Shown here one piece after another: positions 17,932 to 26,907 of a DNA stretch of 33,338 bases. The stretch comes from Nitrosomonas sp. (lineage in GTDB: Bacteria > Pseudomonadota > Gammaproteobacteria > Burkholderiales > Nitrosomonadaceae). Made by a program: the position numbers and the translations under genes. The notes beneath the pieces were generated by a model. That model saw only the letters and a program-made list of their open reading frames with translations, was not told the DNA's origin and ran no database searches. The stretch spans positions 1 to 33,338 of the forward strand of contig BQJA01000033.1 in NCBI GenBank assembly GCA_021604405.1. Direction: 5' to 3'. Position 1 is the first letter of the stretch. Each line of letters opens with the position of its first letter.

Positions 17932-18882
17932 TTAAATCCAGATGTCTAAAAGACCAGCCTGGTTTACTTGATGGTATTGTAAAATTTCTCTGAAGTGGGC
18001 GGGATTTTTTGCATAGGTAATCTCACCCGGTCGCGGTAGATGGTAATCATACAGCCGGGATACCCAGAAACGCAAAGCGCCGGCTCGCAGCATAACGGAC
18101 CAGGCAGGACGTTCTTCAGGAGTGAGTGGGCGAATCCGGTGATACGCTGCTATTAAAGAAAGCGTGCGGTTTTCATCTAATGTGTTATTTTCAGTGATGC
18201 ACCAGTCATTAGCGACAATCGCTAAATCGTACAATAAAAGGTCATTACATGCGAAATAAAAATCAATAACCCCGCCTATTTTACCCTTGTCAAATAATAT
18301 ATTGTCACGAAACAGATCCGCGTGAATCACGCCGCGAGGCAAGTGTTTAAATTGGTTGGTTGATTGAAAGTGCAGTTCGTGCTCAAGGAGTTTCTGCTCT
18401 TCAGCGGAAATATATGCTGTTATTTCAGGGGCTTTTTCTTTAAACCACGCTAATCCACGCGGGTTTTTCATTACGCCTGTATATGACTGGCCAGCTAAAT
18501 GAATTTTGGCCAGTATTGCGCCAACTTTACCGCATTGGTCGGCGGTCGGATTTTCTAAAGATTTACCCGGCAGGCAACTCACGATGCTTGCAGGTTTACC
18601 GTTTAATTCACCGAACAGCTTATTGTCTAAAGTTGGCATTGGTCTGGGACAGGGTACGCCATGTAACGACAAGTGCATCATCAGGTTGAGATAAAAAGGC
18701 AGTTCTGCTTTGGTAAGCTTCTCAAACAGGGTCAGCACGTATTTGCCTTGCGTTGTCGTGACAAAATAATTGGTATTTTCAATGCCGGAGGAAATACCCT
18801 GCAGATCGATTAAATGTCCAAGCGCGTAATTTTTCAGCCAGGTTGAAAGTTGGATCTGGGAAACAGACGTAAAAACAGACAT
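17932..18882 (-). CDS. thrB: Homoserine kinase (type II, APH-fold)
   Basis: The 316-residue enzyme phosphorylates homoserine on the way to threonine. It is of the aminoglycoside-phosphotransferase-like type found in beta- and gammaproteobacteria, not the GHMP type. It begins [19 protein letters not shown] and has the ATP-site segment [11 protein letters not shown], the catalytic loop [15 protein letters not shown] with its Asp, and the metal-binding IDFYFACND. The length matches the family (about 315) when started at the ATG at 18882. The frame is open to 18990, but the extra residues are not part of the family. No strong ribosome site is visible. Confidence 0.95.
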   Translation of the reverse strand: MSVFTSVSQIQLSTWLKNYALGHLIDLQGISSGIENTNYFVTTTQGKYVLTLFEKLTKAELPFYLNLMMHLSLHGVPCPRPMPTLDNKLFGELNGKPASIVSCLPGKSLENPTADQCGKVGAILAKIHLAGQSYTGVMKNPRGLAWFKEKAPEITAYISAEEQKLLEHELHFQSTNQFKHLPRGVIHADLFRDNILFDKGKIGGVIDFYFACNDLLLYDLAIVANDWCITENNTLDENRTLSLIAAYHRIRPLTPEERPAWSVMLRAGALRFWVSRLYDYHLPRPGEITYAKNPAHFREILQYHQVNQAGLLDIWI

Positions 18883-18968
18883 GAGATATAAGGCGGGAGT
18901 GGGCGAAAAGCTAAATATAACTAAACAGGCAGTATGAAGTCGCGCATTATTGCGTATTTTGTGGAAAG

Positions 18969-19343
18969 TTAGAATTCTAAAATTCGCCACATGGGTGGGC
19001 TAACATCAATTCCAGCTTCGCCTGGATGAGAAAATTCGCCGCCGACGCGGTTTCTAACCAGGTAATAGGGAAGACCAATACGCGGAATGACCTTAATCAT
19101 ATACAATTCCCCGTTAATACGATGTTCTTCAATCGTATCTTCACCCCGTTTAATAATGGTGATCTCAGGTTCCAGCTCGGGATCCAGTTCAATATCGGGC
19201 GGGAGTGGCGGTGGTTCAGACAGCTCAGGAAGTGGTGGCGGCTCAGACAACTCAGGAAGTGGCTGCAAATCCTCAGGTTGATCAGATTGCGCCATGATAG
19301 GCAGAGCAAAACTTAACATTAAGGTAAAAATTATTTGGTGCAT
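18969..19343 (-). CDS. DUF2782 secreted protein with a Pro/Glu repeat
   Basis: The 124-residue protein has a signal peptide ([15 protein letters not shown] before QSDQP), an acidic proline-rich linker and a C-terminal DUF2782 domain, [20 protein letters not shown] followed by [16 protein letters not shown]. The linker holds two perfect copies of LPELSEPPP (residues 29-46). DUF2782 proteins have no known function; they are commonly found beside polA and homoserine kinase in betaproteobacteria, as here. The gene lies 86 bases upstream of thrB on the same strand. Confidence 0.85.
   Translation of the reverse strand: MHQIIFTLMLSFALPIMAQSDQPEDLQPLPELSEPPPLPELSEPPPLPPDIELDPELEPEITIIKRGEDTIEEHRINGELYMIKVIPRIGLPYYLVRNRVGGEFSHPGEAGIDVSPPMWRILEF
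19206..19259 (-). repeat. 27-bp tandem repeat in the DUF2782 gene
   Basis: Two copies of a 27-base unit encode LPELSEPPP twice. The copies differ at a few silent positions, so the duplication is not recent. The unit keeps the reading frame and only lengthens the linker. Confidence 0.75.
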
Positions 19344-19396
19344 GTCAGTTCCTGGCAGATCAGTATGTACATTTTATCTGAAATAACTGCTATCGG

Positions 19397-20125
19397 TTAC
19401 AGATTGAGTTGAATTTCACGTTCTGCTGGTGTTGGTTCAAACCCGCTGGTTTCATAATATTGAAAGATTGCATTTACAACTTGACTGGGTTCGTCGATAA
19501 TTTTTACCAAATCCATGTCTTCCGGAGAGATAAAGCCTTCTGCGATTAAAACTTGCTGAAACCAGTCCAGCAGGCCGCGCCAGAAATCCGAACAGACCAG
19601 AATAATTGGTATTTTTCTGGTCTTTCCAGTTTGCGCCAATGTGAGTGCTTCCATGATTTCATCAAGGGTGCCAAAACCCCCGGGTAAAACGACGTAGGCC
19701 GTAGCAAATTTGACGAACATATATTTGCGAGCAAAAAAATGACGAAATGTCTGACTGATGTCTTGATATTCGTTACGATATTCCTCCTGTGGCAGCTGAA
19801 TATTCAGGCCAACACTGGGCGATTTGGCGAAGAAAGCACCTTTATTGGCGGCTTCCATTATGCCAGGGCCGCCCCCTGAAATGACTGAAAAACCGGCGTC
19901 AGATAATTGTTTGGCAATTTGTTCGGCTAACTGATAATGTGGATGATCCGGACTTGTCCGGGCACTGCCAAAAAAACTAACGGCTGGCTGAATTGCGTCA
20001 AGTTGTTCCGTTCCTTCCACAAATTCTGCCATAATTCCGAATAGCCGCCATGATTCTCTTGCAGACCACGGTTTCTCCGAAGAGTGAATAGTGGCTCGTA
20101 TTTTTTGTAGGTTCATAGGAAACAT
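19397..20125 (-). CDS. LOG-family nucleotide 5'-monophosphate phosphoribohydrolase (TIGR00730)
   Basis: The 242-residue protein has a Rossmann fold with the two LOG signatures SGGGPGIMEAANKGA and VLPGGFGTLDEIMEAL. LOG proteins release the base from nucleoside monophosphates; plant-type ones make cytokinins, while bacterial ones may act in nucleotide salvage. This longer type has an N-terminal extension (SARESWRLFGIMAEFVEGTE) before FFGSARTSPDH. The ATG at 20125 is used; a second ATG three codons on (20116) is equally possible, and neither has a clear ribosome site. The gene diverges from polA with only four bases between the start codons, so its promoter must lie within the polA coding region. 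Confidence 0.88.
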   Translation of the reverse strand: MFPMNLQKIRATIHSSEKPWSARESWRLFGIMAEFVEGTEQLDAIQPAVSFFGSARTSPDHPHYQLAEQIAKQLSDAGFSVISGGGPGIMEAANKGAFFAKSPSVGLNIQLPQEEYRNEYQDISQTFRHFFARKYMFVKFATAYVVLPGGFGTLDEIMEALTLAQTGKTRKIPIILVCSDFWRGLLDWFQQVLIAEGFISPEDMDLVKIIDEPSQVVNAIFQYYETSGFEPTPAEREIQLNL

Positions 20126-20129
20126 CTAA

Positions 20130-22856
20130 ATGAAAACATTGTTGTTGGTTGATGGGTCATCTTACCTTTACCGGGCCTTTCACGCACTGCCGGATTTGCG
20201 CAATCAACAGAACGAACCGACCGGCGCAATTCATGGTGTATTGAATATGTTACGCCGCTTGCAAAAGGATTACCATGCGGATTATAACGCGTGTGTGTTT
20301 GACGCAAAAGGCAAAACTTTTCGCAATGATCTATACCCGGCCTACAAAGCAAATCGTCCGCCTATGCCGTCAGATCTGGTCGCACAGATAGAGCCATTGC
20401 ATGCGTGTATTCAGGCTATGGGATGGCCAATGCTGATTGTCGAAGGTGTTGAAGCAGACGATGTAATTGGCACGTTGGTAAAGCAGGCAACAAATAAAAA
20501 AATTAAATGCGTCATTTCCACGGGTGACAAAGATATTGCGCAATTGGTTGACCCAAGGGTTACATTGATAAATACCATGAATGGCGAGGTTTTGGATGAG
20601 GCAGGTGTTGCCGCAAAGTTTGGCGTACCACCTGCGCGCATCCTTGATTATCTTACTTTAGTCGGTGATACCAGTGACAATGTGCCAGGTGTTGACAAAG
20701 TGGGACCCAAGACTGCGGTGAAGTGGCTTGCGCAATATGGAACATTGGATGACCTGATTACGCATGCTGATGAAATTAAAGGCGCGGCGGGGAATAATTT
20801 GCGTAATGCACTGGATTGGTTAGGTAAGGCACGTGAATTACTCGCGATTAAATGTGATGTTGCGCTGCCGTTAGCCTTGACCGACTTGCAATTAAAACCG
20901 CAAGATATGGAAAAACTTGTTGCGTTATACCAACAACTGGATATGAAAAACGCCCTGCGGGAATTGCAGCAATCTTCTGGCGGAGTGGTGCAGGAATCAA
21001 GCCGTGTGATGGCGCAGACAGGAAACTCAGGTGCACAGGCCGTCATCGTTTCAGCGTCTTATCAGACCATTCTGACGGAGTCGGAACTGGATAGCTGGGT
21101 GAAGCAGCTTGATGTTGCACCGCTGGTTTCAATCGATACCGAAACCACCAGTTTGAACGCAATGCAGGCAAAATTAGTCGGCATCTCATTTTGCATTCAA
21201 ACCGGTCATGCTGCTTATTTGCCAATCAATCACGACTACATGGGTGCACCGCGACAGCTGGCATTAGATGTTGTCCTTAAAAAGCTCAAATGCTGGTTGG
21301 AGGATTCATCAAAATCCAAGCTGGGCCAGAATATAAAGTACGATAAACATGTTTTTGCCAATCATGGGATTAATCTGAATGGCATTTCGCATGATACGCT
21401 GTTGCAATCTTATATTTTGGAGTCTCATCGCCCTCACAACATGGACAGCCTGGCATTACGTCACTTGGATATCAAAACGATCAGCTATGATGAAATTACC
21501 GGAAAAGGGGCCAGTCGCATTGGATTTGAACAAGTAGATATCCATCAGGCGACACAATATGCTGCAGAAGATGCCGATGTTACGCTGCAGTTGCATCAAT
21601 GCCTCTATCCGAAAATTGAAAACGATGCGCGTCTCGATTATGTATACCGCCAGATCGAGTTGCCTGTTTTGCGTGTATTGTTCGACATGGAACGAAACGG
21701 GGTGTTACTGGACAGTGAATTACTCAATAACCAGAGTCACAAGTTGGGTGAAAAATTAATGAGCCTGGAACAAGCGGCATTCGACATCGCGGGGCAGCCA
21801 TTTAATCTGAATTCGCCAAAGCAGATCCAGGAAATCCTGTTTAATCAGCTTAAACTGCCCGTCATCAAGAAAACGCCGAAAGGTGCGCCGTCAACGAATG
21901 AAGATGTATTGCAACAGCTGGCGCTGGACTATCCATTGCCGAAAACCTTGCTGGAATATCGTGGCCTGGCCAAGCTTAAATCGACATATACTGATAAGCT
22001 GCCCGCCATGGTTGATGCAAATACAGGACGCGTGCATACCAATTATGCACAAGCCGTTGCAGTAACTGGAAGGCTTGCCAGTAATGATCCAAACTTGCAA
22101 AATATTCCTGTGCGGACTGCCGAGGGGCGACGTATACGTGAAGCATTTATTGCGCCGCCGGGATGCTGCATTGTTTCAGCGGATTATTCGCAAATTGAGT
22201 TGCGGATTATGGCGCATATGTCACAGGATGCGGGGTTGCTCAAAGCGTTTGCAGCCAGTGAGGATATTCACTCTGCAACGGCAGCGGAAATATTTTCTGT
22301 GCCATTAGATGAGATCAATCAGGAACAGCGTCGATATGCCAAGGTAATTAACTTCGGGCTGATCTACGGCATGTCAGAATTCGGCCTGGCAACGCAATTG
22401 GGAATAGAACGCAGCGCCGCACGCGCCTATATGGATCGCTACTTTGCACGGTATCCTGGTGTCGCGGGCTATATGCAGCGAACACGGGAAAGTGCAAAAT
22501 TAAATGGTTATGTTGAAACGGTGCTGGGCCGCAGATTATGGTTGCCTGAGATAAATAGCGCTAATGGTAATCGCAGACAAGGCGCAGAGCGCGCCGCAAT
22601 TAACGCGCCGATGCAGGGAACGGCAGCTGATATTATCAAACTCGCGATGATTACTGTGCATGAATGGTTAATCAGTGCAGAAATGCAGAGCAAACTGATC
22701 ATGCAGGTACATGATGAATTGGTGCTGGAAGTACCCGTTGACGAACTTGAAACAGTCAAGGCCAGGCTTCCGGATTTAATGGGAAACGTTATTGAATTGG
22801 ACGTGCCGTTACTACTGGAGATCGGTGTAGGAGAAAATTGGGAGCAGGCGCATTAG
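20130..22856 (+). CDS. polA: DNA polymerase I
   Basis: The 908-residue enzyme has three domains. The 5' nuclease (about 1-300) shows VDGSSYLYRAFHALP, VEADDVIGTL and GDTSDNVPGVDKVG. The 3'-5' proofreading exonuclease (about 330-520) keeps its acidic residues in VSIDTETTSLNAM and YAAEDADVTLQLH, so proofreading should be active. The polymerase follows with motif A (SADYSQIELRIMAHMSQD), motif B (RRYAKVINFGLIYGMSEFG) and motif C (QVHDELVLEVP). It fills gaps and removes RNA primers. The ATG at 20130 is preceded by AGGAAA at 8 bases. It stands alone, about 140 bases before aceF. Confidence 0.98.
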   Translation: MKTLLLVDGSSYLYRAFHALPDLRNQQNEPTGAIHGVLNMLRRLQKDYHADYNACVFDAKGKTFRNDLYPAYKANRPPMPSDLVAQIEPLHACIQAMGWPMLIVEGVEADDVIGTLVKQATNKKIKCVISTGDKDIAQLVDPRVTLINTMNGEVLDEAGVAAKFGVPPARILDYLTLVGDTSDNVPGVDKVGPKTAVKWLAQYGTLDDLITHADEIKGAAGNNLRNALDWLGKARELLAIKCDVALPLALTDLQLKPQDMEKLVALYQQLDMKNALRELQQSSGGVVQESSRVMAQTGNSGAQAVIVSASYQTILTESELDSWVKQLDVAPLVSIDTETTSLNAMQAKLVGISFCIQTGHAAYLPINHDYMGAPRQLALDVVLKKLKCWLEDSSKSKLGQNIKYDKHVFANHGINLNGISHDTLLQSYILESHRPHNMDSLALRHLDIKTISYDEITGKGASRIGFEQVDIHQATQYAAEDADVTLQLHQCLYPKIENDARLDYVYRQIELPVLRVLFDMERNGVLLDSELLNNQSHKLGEKLMSLEQAAFDIAGQPFNLNSPKQIQEILFNQLKLPVIKKTPKGAPSTNEDVLQQLALDYPLPKTLLEYRGLAKLKSTYTDKLPAMVDANTGRVHTNYAQAVAVTGRLASNDPNLQNIPVRTAEGRRIREAFIAPPGCCIVSADYSQIELRIMAHMSQDAGLLKAFAASEDIHSATAAEIFSVPLDEINQEQRRYAKVINFGLIYGMSEFGLATQLGIERSAARAYMDRYFARYPGVAGYMQRTRESAKLNGYVETVLGRRLWLPEINSANGNRRQGAERAAINAPMQGTAADIIKLAMITVHEWLISAEMQSKLIMQVHDELVLEVPVDELETVKARLPDLMGNVIELDVPLLLEIGVGENWEQAH

Positions 22857-22997
22857 CTGTTACGATACGTTCTTCATGTTTAACGTCTATAATTAGAACC
22901 ACTTGAAAAAATCAGGTTTAATGATATCTTGCAAAGCAAGAGATGAGCGTCAATCATTACATCGACACAGATTGTTGCACTAAAAATGAACTAAGGA

Positions 22998-24347
22998 ATG
23001 AATGTGGCAGAACTAAAACAAGTGCTAATCCCTGATATTGGTGATTTTAAAGATGTGCCGGTTATCGAAGTGCTGGTTAAAGCGGGTGATACCGTCAAGA
23101 AAGAAGATTCACTGGTGTCACTGGAGTCTGATAAGGCCACAATTGATATTCCTTCACCGTATGCGGGCCTCATTAAGGAAATAAACGTTAACACCGGCGA
23201 CAAGCTGTCAGAGGGCGACCAGATTCTGGTAATGGAAGCCGCTGCTGATGAGGAAAATGAGGCCAATGAGGAAAATGACACCAAGGCGACACCGGAATCG
23301 TCAGATTCCGATACCTCAACAGGTTCCGAGCCCGCAGCGGATGTTGAGGAAGAATCACGCGAATCACCCGATGACGCAAAAAGCGAATCGCGTTCGCCAA
23401 CAAAAAATATCCCGGTTAATCAGGAGGATTTTTCGAAAGCGCATGCAAGTCCGTCCGTCAGGCGATTCGCGCGTGAGCTGGGTGTGAATCTTGGCTTGAT
23501 TGCTGGCAGCGGGCCTAAACAACGCATCCTTAAAGAGGATGTTCAAGCATACGTCAAGGCTGAATTATCCAAAACACAGGGGGATAATGGCGCAGGGGCG
23601 GCACTCAACTTGCTGCCGTGGCCGCAGGTAAATTTTGCTAAATTTGGTCCAATCGAGTTAAAGCCACTATCCCGCATAAAACAGATTTCAGGCGCAAATT
23701 TGCATCGGAACTGGGTCATGATTCCGCATGTAACGCAGTTTGACGAAGCCGATATTACCGATTTGGAAGCATTGCGAAAAGAAACAAATGACTCTGTAAA
23801 GAAAGATAATGTCAAGCTCACCTTGTTGGCTTTTTTAATGAAGGCGTTGATTCCGGTACTGAAGAAATTTCCAGAATTTAATGCTTCGCTGGACCAGAAA
23901 GACAGTGAAACCAATTTAATTATAAAGAATTATTATCATATTGGTTTTGCTGTGGATACACCGGGTGGTTTGATGGTGCCTGTTATCAAGGACGTTGATC
24001 AAAAAGGTGTTATTGATATTGCCAGAGAGCTGAATAACCTTTCCGTGCTGGCCAGAGAAGGAAAACTTAAGCCCGATGACATGCAGGGAGCAAGTTTTAC
24101 CATTTCTAGTTTAGGCGGCATCGGTGGTATTGGTTTTACACCGATTATCAATGCACCAGAGGTTGCGATTCTTGGTGTTTCCCGTGCCAGCTTGAAACCG
24201 GTTTATCGGGATAATCAGTTTATTCCACGTCTCATGCTGCCGTTTTCTTTATCTTATGATCACCGCGTAATTGACGGTGCATCAGCCGCACGCTTCACGA
24301 CACATTTGGCAGATGTTTTAACGGATATGCGTTTGGCTTTATTTTGA
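22998..24347 (+). CDS. aceF: Dihydrolipoyllysine acetyltransferase, E2 of pyruvate dehydrogenase
   Basis: The 449-residue protein has one lipoyl domain (about 5-78) with the modified lysine in SLESDKATIDIP. An acidic flexible linker rich in Glu and Asp follows, then the E1/E3-binding domain (ASPSVRRFARELGVNLGLI) and the catalytic domain ending SYDHRVIDGASAARF, with the active-site His. It passes acetyl groups from pyruvate to CoA at the core of the complex. Many proteobacterial AceF proteins have two or three lipoyl domains; this has one. Neither aceE nor lpd is adjacent. The ATG at 22998 sits only two bases after AAGGA; GTG at 23004 is better spaced and may be the true start. Confidence 0.95.
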   Translation: MNVAELKQVLIPDIGDFKDVPVIEVLVKAGDTVKKEDSLVSLESDKATIDIPSPYAGLIKEINVNTGDKLSEGDQILVMEAAADEENEANEENDTKATPESSDSDTSTGSEPAADVEEESRESPDDAKSESRSPTKNIPVNQEDFSKAHASPSVRRFARELGVNLGLIAGSGPKQRILKEDVQAYVKAELSKTQGDNGAGAALNLLPWPQVNFAKFGPIELKPLSRIKQISGANLHRNWVMIPHVTQFDEADITDLEALRKETNDSVKKDNVKLTLLAFLMKALIPVLKKFPEFNASLDQKDSETNLIIKNYYHIGFAVDTPGGLMVPVIKDVDQKGVIDIARELNNLSVLAREGKLKPDDMQGASFTISSLGGIGGIGFTPIINAPEVAILGVSRASLKPVYRDNQFIPRLMLPFSLSYDHRVIDGASAARFTTHLADVLTDMRLALF

Positions 24348-24417
24348 ATCGGTTATTTGTGTCCGAATTTGATAAGAAATTCTTTGTTTTGCATTCTCTC
24401 TCTGATTGTAAATATTT

Positions 24418-25116
24418 ATGTTAGAGGATGATACAACAAATATTTCTCTGATCGGGATTTATGGTGGCACATTTGATCCGCTCCACTATGGACATTTACG
24501 GATAGCGGAAGAACTTGTCGAGTCGATTGGTTTCAGTAAGTTATATTTTATTCCTTCAGGTTCACCGCGTTTGCGTCAAGCGCCGGGCGCTTCAATGTAT
24601 CATCGTGTTGCAATGTTGCGCGCTGCGATTCAGGGCAACGCAAAATTTACAGTAGATGAGCGAGAGATACACCGTTCCGGTGAAAGTCGCAGTGTGGTAA
24701 CGCTGCGCGAACTGAAACATGAATTCGCAGAAAATGTCGTGCTATGTTTTTTAATGGGAATGGATGTGTTCGTAAAATTACCCGATTGGTATTGCTGGCG
24801 GGAGTTATTCAAGTTATGCCATATAGTAATTGTTGACCGGCCCGGTTGTATTTTTCTAAATAATAAAAACCACCTGTCGGAAGAATTAAATCGGGAGGTT
24901 TTGCATCGCCAGGCAACGCATGCCAATGAACTTAAGAATACATACAGTGGACGTGTCCTGACTGTTCCAACGACGATGCTCGACATCTCTGCGACTTTAA
25001 TTCGCGACAATATTGCAAACAAGAAAAGTATTCGTTACTTGTTGCCTGACATGGTGCTTGAATATATTGAAACAAATCACTTATACTTCCCAAAAAATTT
25101 TAAAGCGTTGAAATGA
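24418..25116 (+). CDS. nadD: Nicotinate-nucleotide adenylyltransferase
   Basis: The 232-residue enzyme makes deamido-NAD from nicotinate mononucleotide and ATP. The nucleotide-binding start is IGIYGGTFDPLHYGHLRIAE, and FIPSGSPRLR, FLMGMDVFVKLPDW and DISATLIRDNI follow in the family order. The ISxxxIR site reads ISATLIR where ISSTxIR is usual. It is the first of a same-strand set with rsfS, rlmH, maf and rng, a common order in betaproteobacteria. The gene starts 70 bases after aceF. Confidence 0.95.
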   Translation: MLEDDTTNISLIGIYGGTFDPLHYGHLRIAEELVESIGFSKLYFIPSGSPRLRQAPGASMYHRVAMLRAAIQGNAKFTVDEREIHRSGESRSVVTLRELKHEFAENVVLCFLMGMDVFVKLPDWYCWRELFKLCHIVIVDRPGCIFLNNKNHLSEELNREVLHRQATHANELKNTYSGRVLTVPTTMLDISATLIRDNIANKKSIRYLLPDMVLEYIETNHLYFPKNFKALK

Positions 25117-25200
25117 TATTTTCCGTAGTGCATCACTGGCTATGCCACATTTATTGTTACAAACTTCCCATATATGGTGCTGTGGGCGGTCAGGATTGGA

Positions 25201-25548
25201 ATGGAAGCTGACAGATTGATTAAAACGGCGGTTGCTGCACTAGAAGAAATCAAAGCCTATGATATAAAGGTATTGGAGGTTTCCGGGATTACGGCATTGT
25301 TTGACTATATTATTATTGCCAGCGCGGATTCGGGTCGCCAGACAAAAGCCCTGGCAAATAATGTGCAGGAGAAAGTAAAAGCTGCTGGCGGGCAGGTGTA
25401 TAACCAGGAGGGCGAACAAAGCGGAGAATGGTTGTTGGTTGATTTGGGTGACGCCATCGTACATATTATGCAACCAGAGGTGCGTGATTATTATAATCTG
25501 GAAGCGCTATGGAGTGAAGCCAAAGCCGTGCACGACACAGAAAATTAA
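25201..25548 (+). CDS. rsfS: Ribosomal silencing factor RsfS
   Basis: This 115-residue protein binds ribosomal protein uL14 and keeps the 50S subunit from joining the 30S in starved cells. The family pattern is clear: AVAALEEIKAYDIKVLEVSG, FDYIIIASADSGRQTKALA, QEGEQSGEWLLVDLGDAIVH and IMQPEVRDYYNLEALW. The ATG at 25201 follows AGGATTGGA and matches the usual start; the frame is open nine codons further up. It lies between nadD and rlmH as in most bacteria. Confidence 0.96.
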   Translation: MEADRLIKTAVAALEEIKAYDIKVLEVSGITALFDYIIIASADSGRQTKALANNVQEKVKAAGGQVYNQEGEQSGEWLLVDLGDAIVHIMQPEVRDYYNLEALWSEAKAVHDTEN

Positions 25549-25632
25549 TAGCGGATAACTTTAAACTTGCCAGTTAGGAGTATTTTTTGTATACGATTCA
25601 GCAATATTAACTGAATTTGGTATTTGATTGTC

Positions 25633-26103
25633 ATGAAGATATTTATCCTGGCCGTTGGTAACAAAATGCCGGATTGGGTAGTAGCGGGATTCACAGAATA
25701 TGCTAAACGTATGCCCTATGAATTACCCGTCAAGCTTATTGACATTAAGCCAGAGAAACGTGGAACGGGTAAGAATACTGAACAGATTTTGTCTATAGAA
25801 GGCGGCCGTATTAGTGCGGCATTACCATCCGGATGCCGTACAATTGTATTGGATGAACGTGGTCAACAATGGTCGACCGTTAAATTTACCAATGTATTAA
25901 CAGAGTGGATGGAAGAAGGTAGAGATATTGCATTTATTATCGGTGGTGCGGATGGATTGCATCATAATTTCAAGAAGAATGCGAATGAAATTCTGGCATT
26001 ATCAACGATGACACTGCCACATGCCTTGGTGCGTGTAATGCTGATTGAACAGTTGTATCGCGCCGCATCGATAATCAAGCGACATCCTTATCATCGGGTT
26101 TAA
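25633..26103 (+). CDS. rlmH: 23S rRNA pseudouridine-1915 N3-methyltransferase RlmH
   Basis: The 156-residue SPOUT methyltransferase modifies pseudouridine 1915 in helix 69 of 23S rRNA, using S-adenosylmethionine. It begins [15 protein letters not shown], has the trefoil-knot cofactor segments [10 protein letters not shown] and [13 protein letters not shown], and ends [14 protein letters not shown], the conserved C-terminus. The ATG at 25633 gives the exact family length; a TTG three codons upstream is disregarded. It follows rsfS by 84 bases. Confidence 0.97.
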   Translation: MKIFILAVGNKMPDWVVAGFTEYAKRMPYELPVKLIDIKPEKRGTGKNTEQILSIEGGRISAALPSGCRTIVLDERGQQWSTVKFTNVLTEWMEEGRDIAFIIGGADGLHHNFKKNANEILALSTMTLPHALVRVMLIEQLYRAASIIKRHPYHRV

Positions 26104-26193
26104 GATGGTATATTGCAGATCAGCTCTTTATCATGCTGCCTTAACCATAGACATTAGAAATCAATATATTGTGATTGAGAGGTAGCGTCCAGA

Positions 26194-26817
26194 ATGATTG
26201 CAACGGAGAATCAAATATATCTTGCTTCACGTAGTCTTCGCAGACGCGAGTTGCTAAAACAAATAGGGGTGAAATATAAAATATTATTAATGCGAGAAAC
26301 ACTTTCTCGGCCAGCAGATATTGATGAAACACCGTTACCGGATGAATCCCCGACTGATTACATTTATCGAATCGTTCATACTAAAGCCGAGCAGGGCTGG
26401 TTGCGTCTAAAACAGCGCAGACTGCCATTGATGCCCATATTGGTTGCAGATACTGTCGTAACCATCGATGGATGCATTTTTGGTAAACCAAGAGATCTTG
26501 TCCATGCGGAGGAAATGTTGCATACCCTTTCTGGCCACACGCACGAGGTACTGACGGCGATTGCGGTTGTGGCACAGGGGAAAATACAAATTCGTCTTTC
26601 AACGACCAAAGTTCGTTTTCGTGAGATTGGTCGGCGCGAGATTCGTGCTTGTCTTGCAGACAGTAAGATACTGGATATGGCAGGTGCATACGCAATACAA
26701 GGTATCGCTGCAGCTTTCATTGTGGAGATTTCTGGTAGTTACAGTGGTGTCATGGGGCTGCCGCTGTTTGAAACAGCGCAGGTATTAGAAGAATCAGGCG
26801 TGACATTATTTCTCTAA
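26194..26817 (+). CDS. maf: Maf-family nucleotide pyrophosphatase (YhdE-like)
   Basis: The 207-residue protein belongs to the Maf family that hydrolyses non-standard or excess nucleoside triphosphates. It shows IYLASRSLRRRELLKQIG, the catalytic Asp in ILVADTVVTIDG, FGKPRD and AGAYAIQGIAAAFIVEISGS-YSGVMGLP. The last motif is typical of the YhdE subgroup, which acts on dTTP and UTP. The usual start motif is LASxSPRR; here it is LASRSLRR, with Leu replacing Pro. It lies between rlmH and rng. Confidence 0.93.
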   Translation: MIATENQIYLASRSLRRRELLKQIGVKYKILLMRETLSRPADIDETPLPDESPTDYIYRIVHTKAEQGWLRLKQRRLPLMPILVADTVVTIDGCIFGKPRDLVHAEEMLHTLSGHTHEVLTAIAVVAQGKIQIRLSTTKVRFREIGRREIRACLADSKILDMAGAYAIQGIAAAFIVEISGSYSGVMGLPLFETAQVLEESGVTLFL

Positions 26818-26907
26818 ACGGTATTAATAAATAAGGATATCTTTAATACTGATCATTAGATCGCTGATGTTGGGTTGTCTGCTGGGCCATTAATAATATC
26901 CTTCTTT

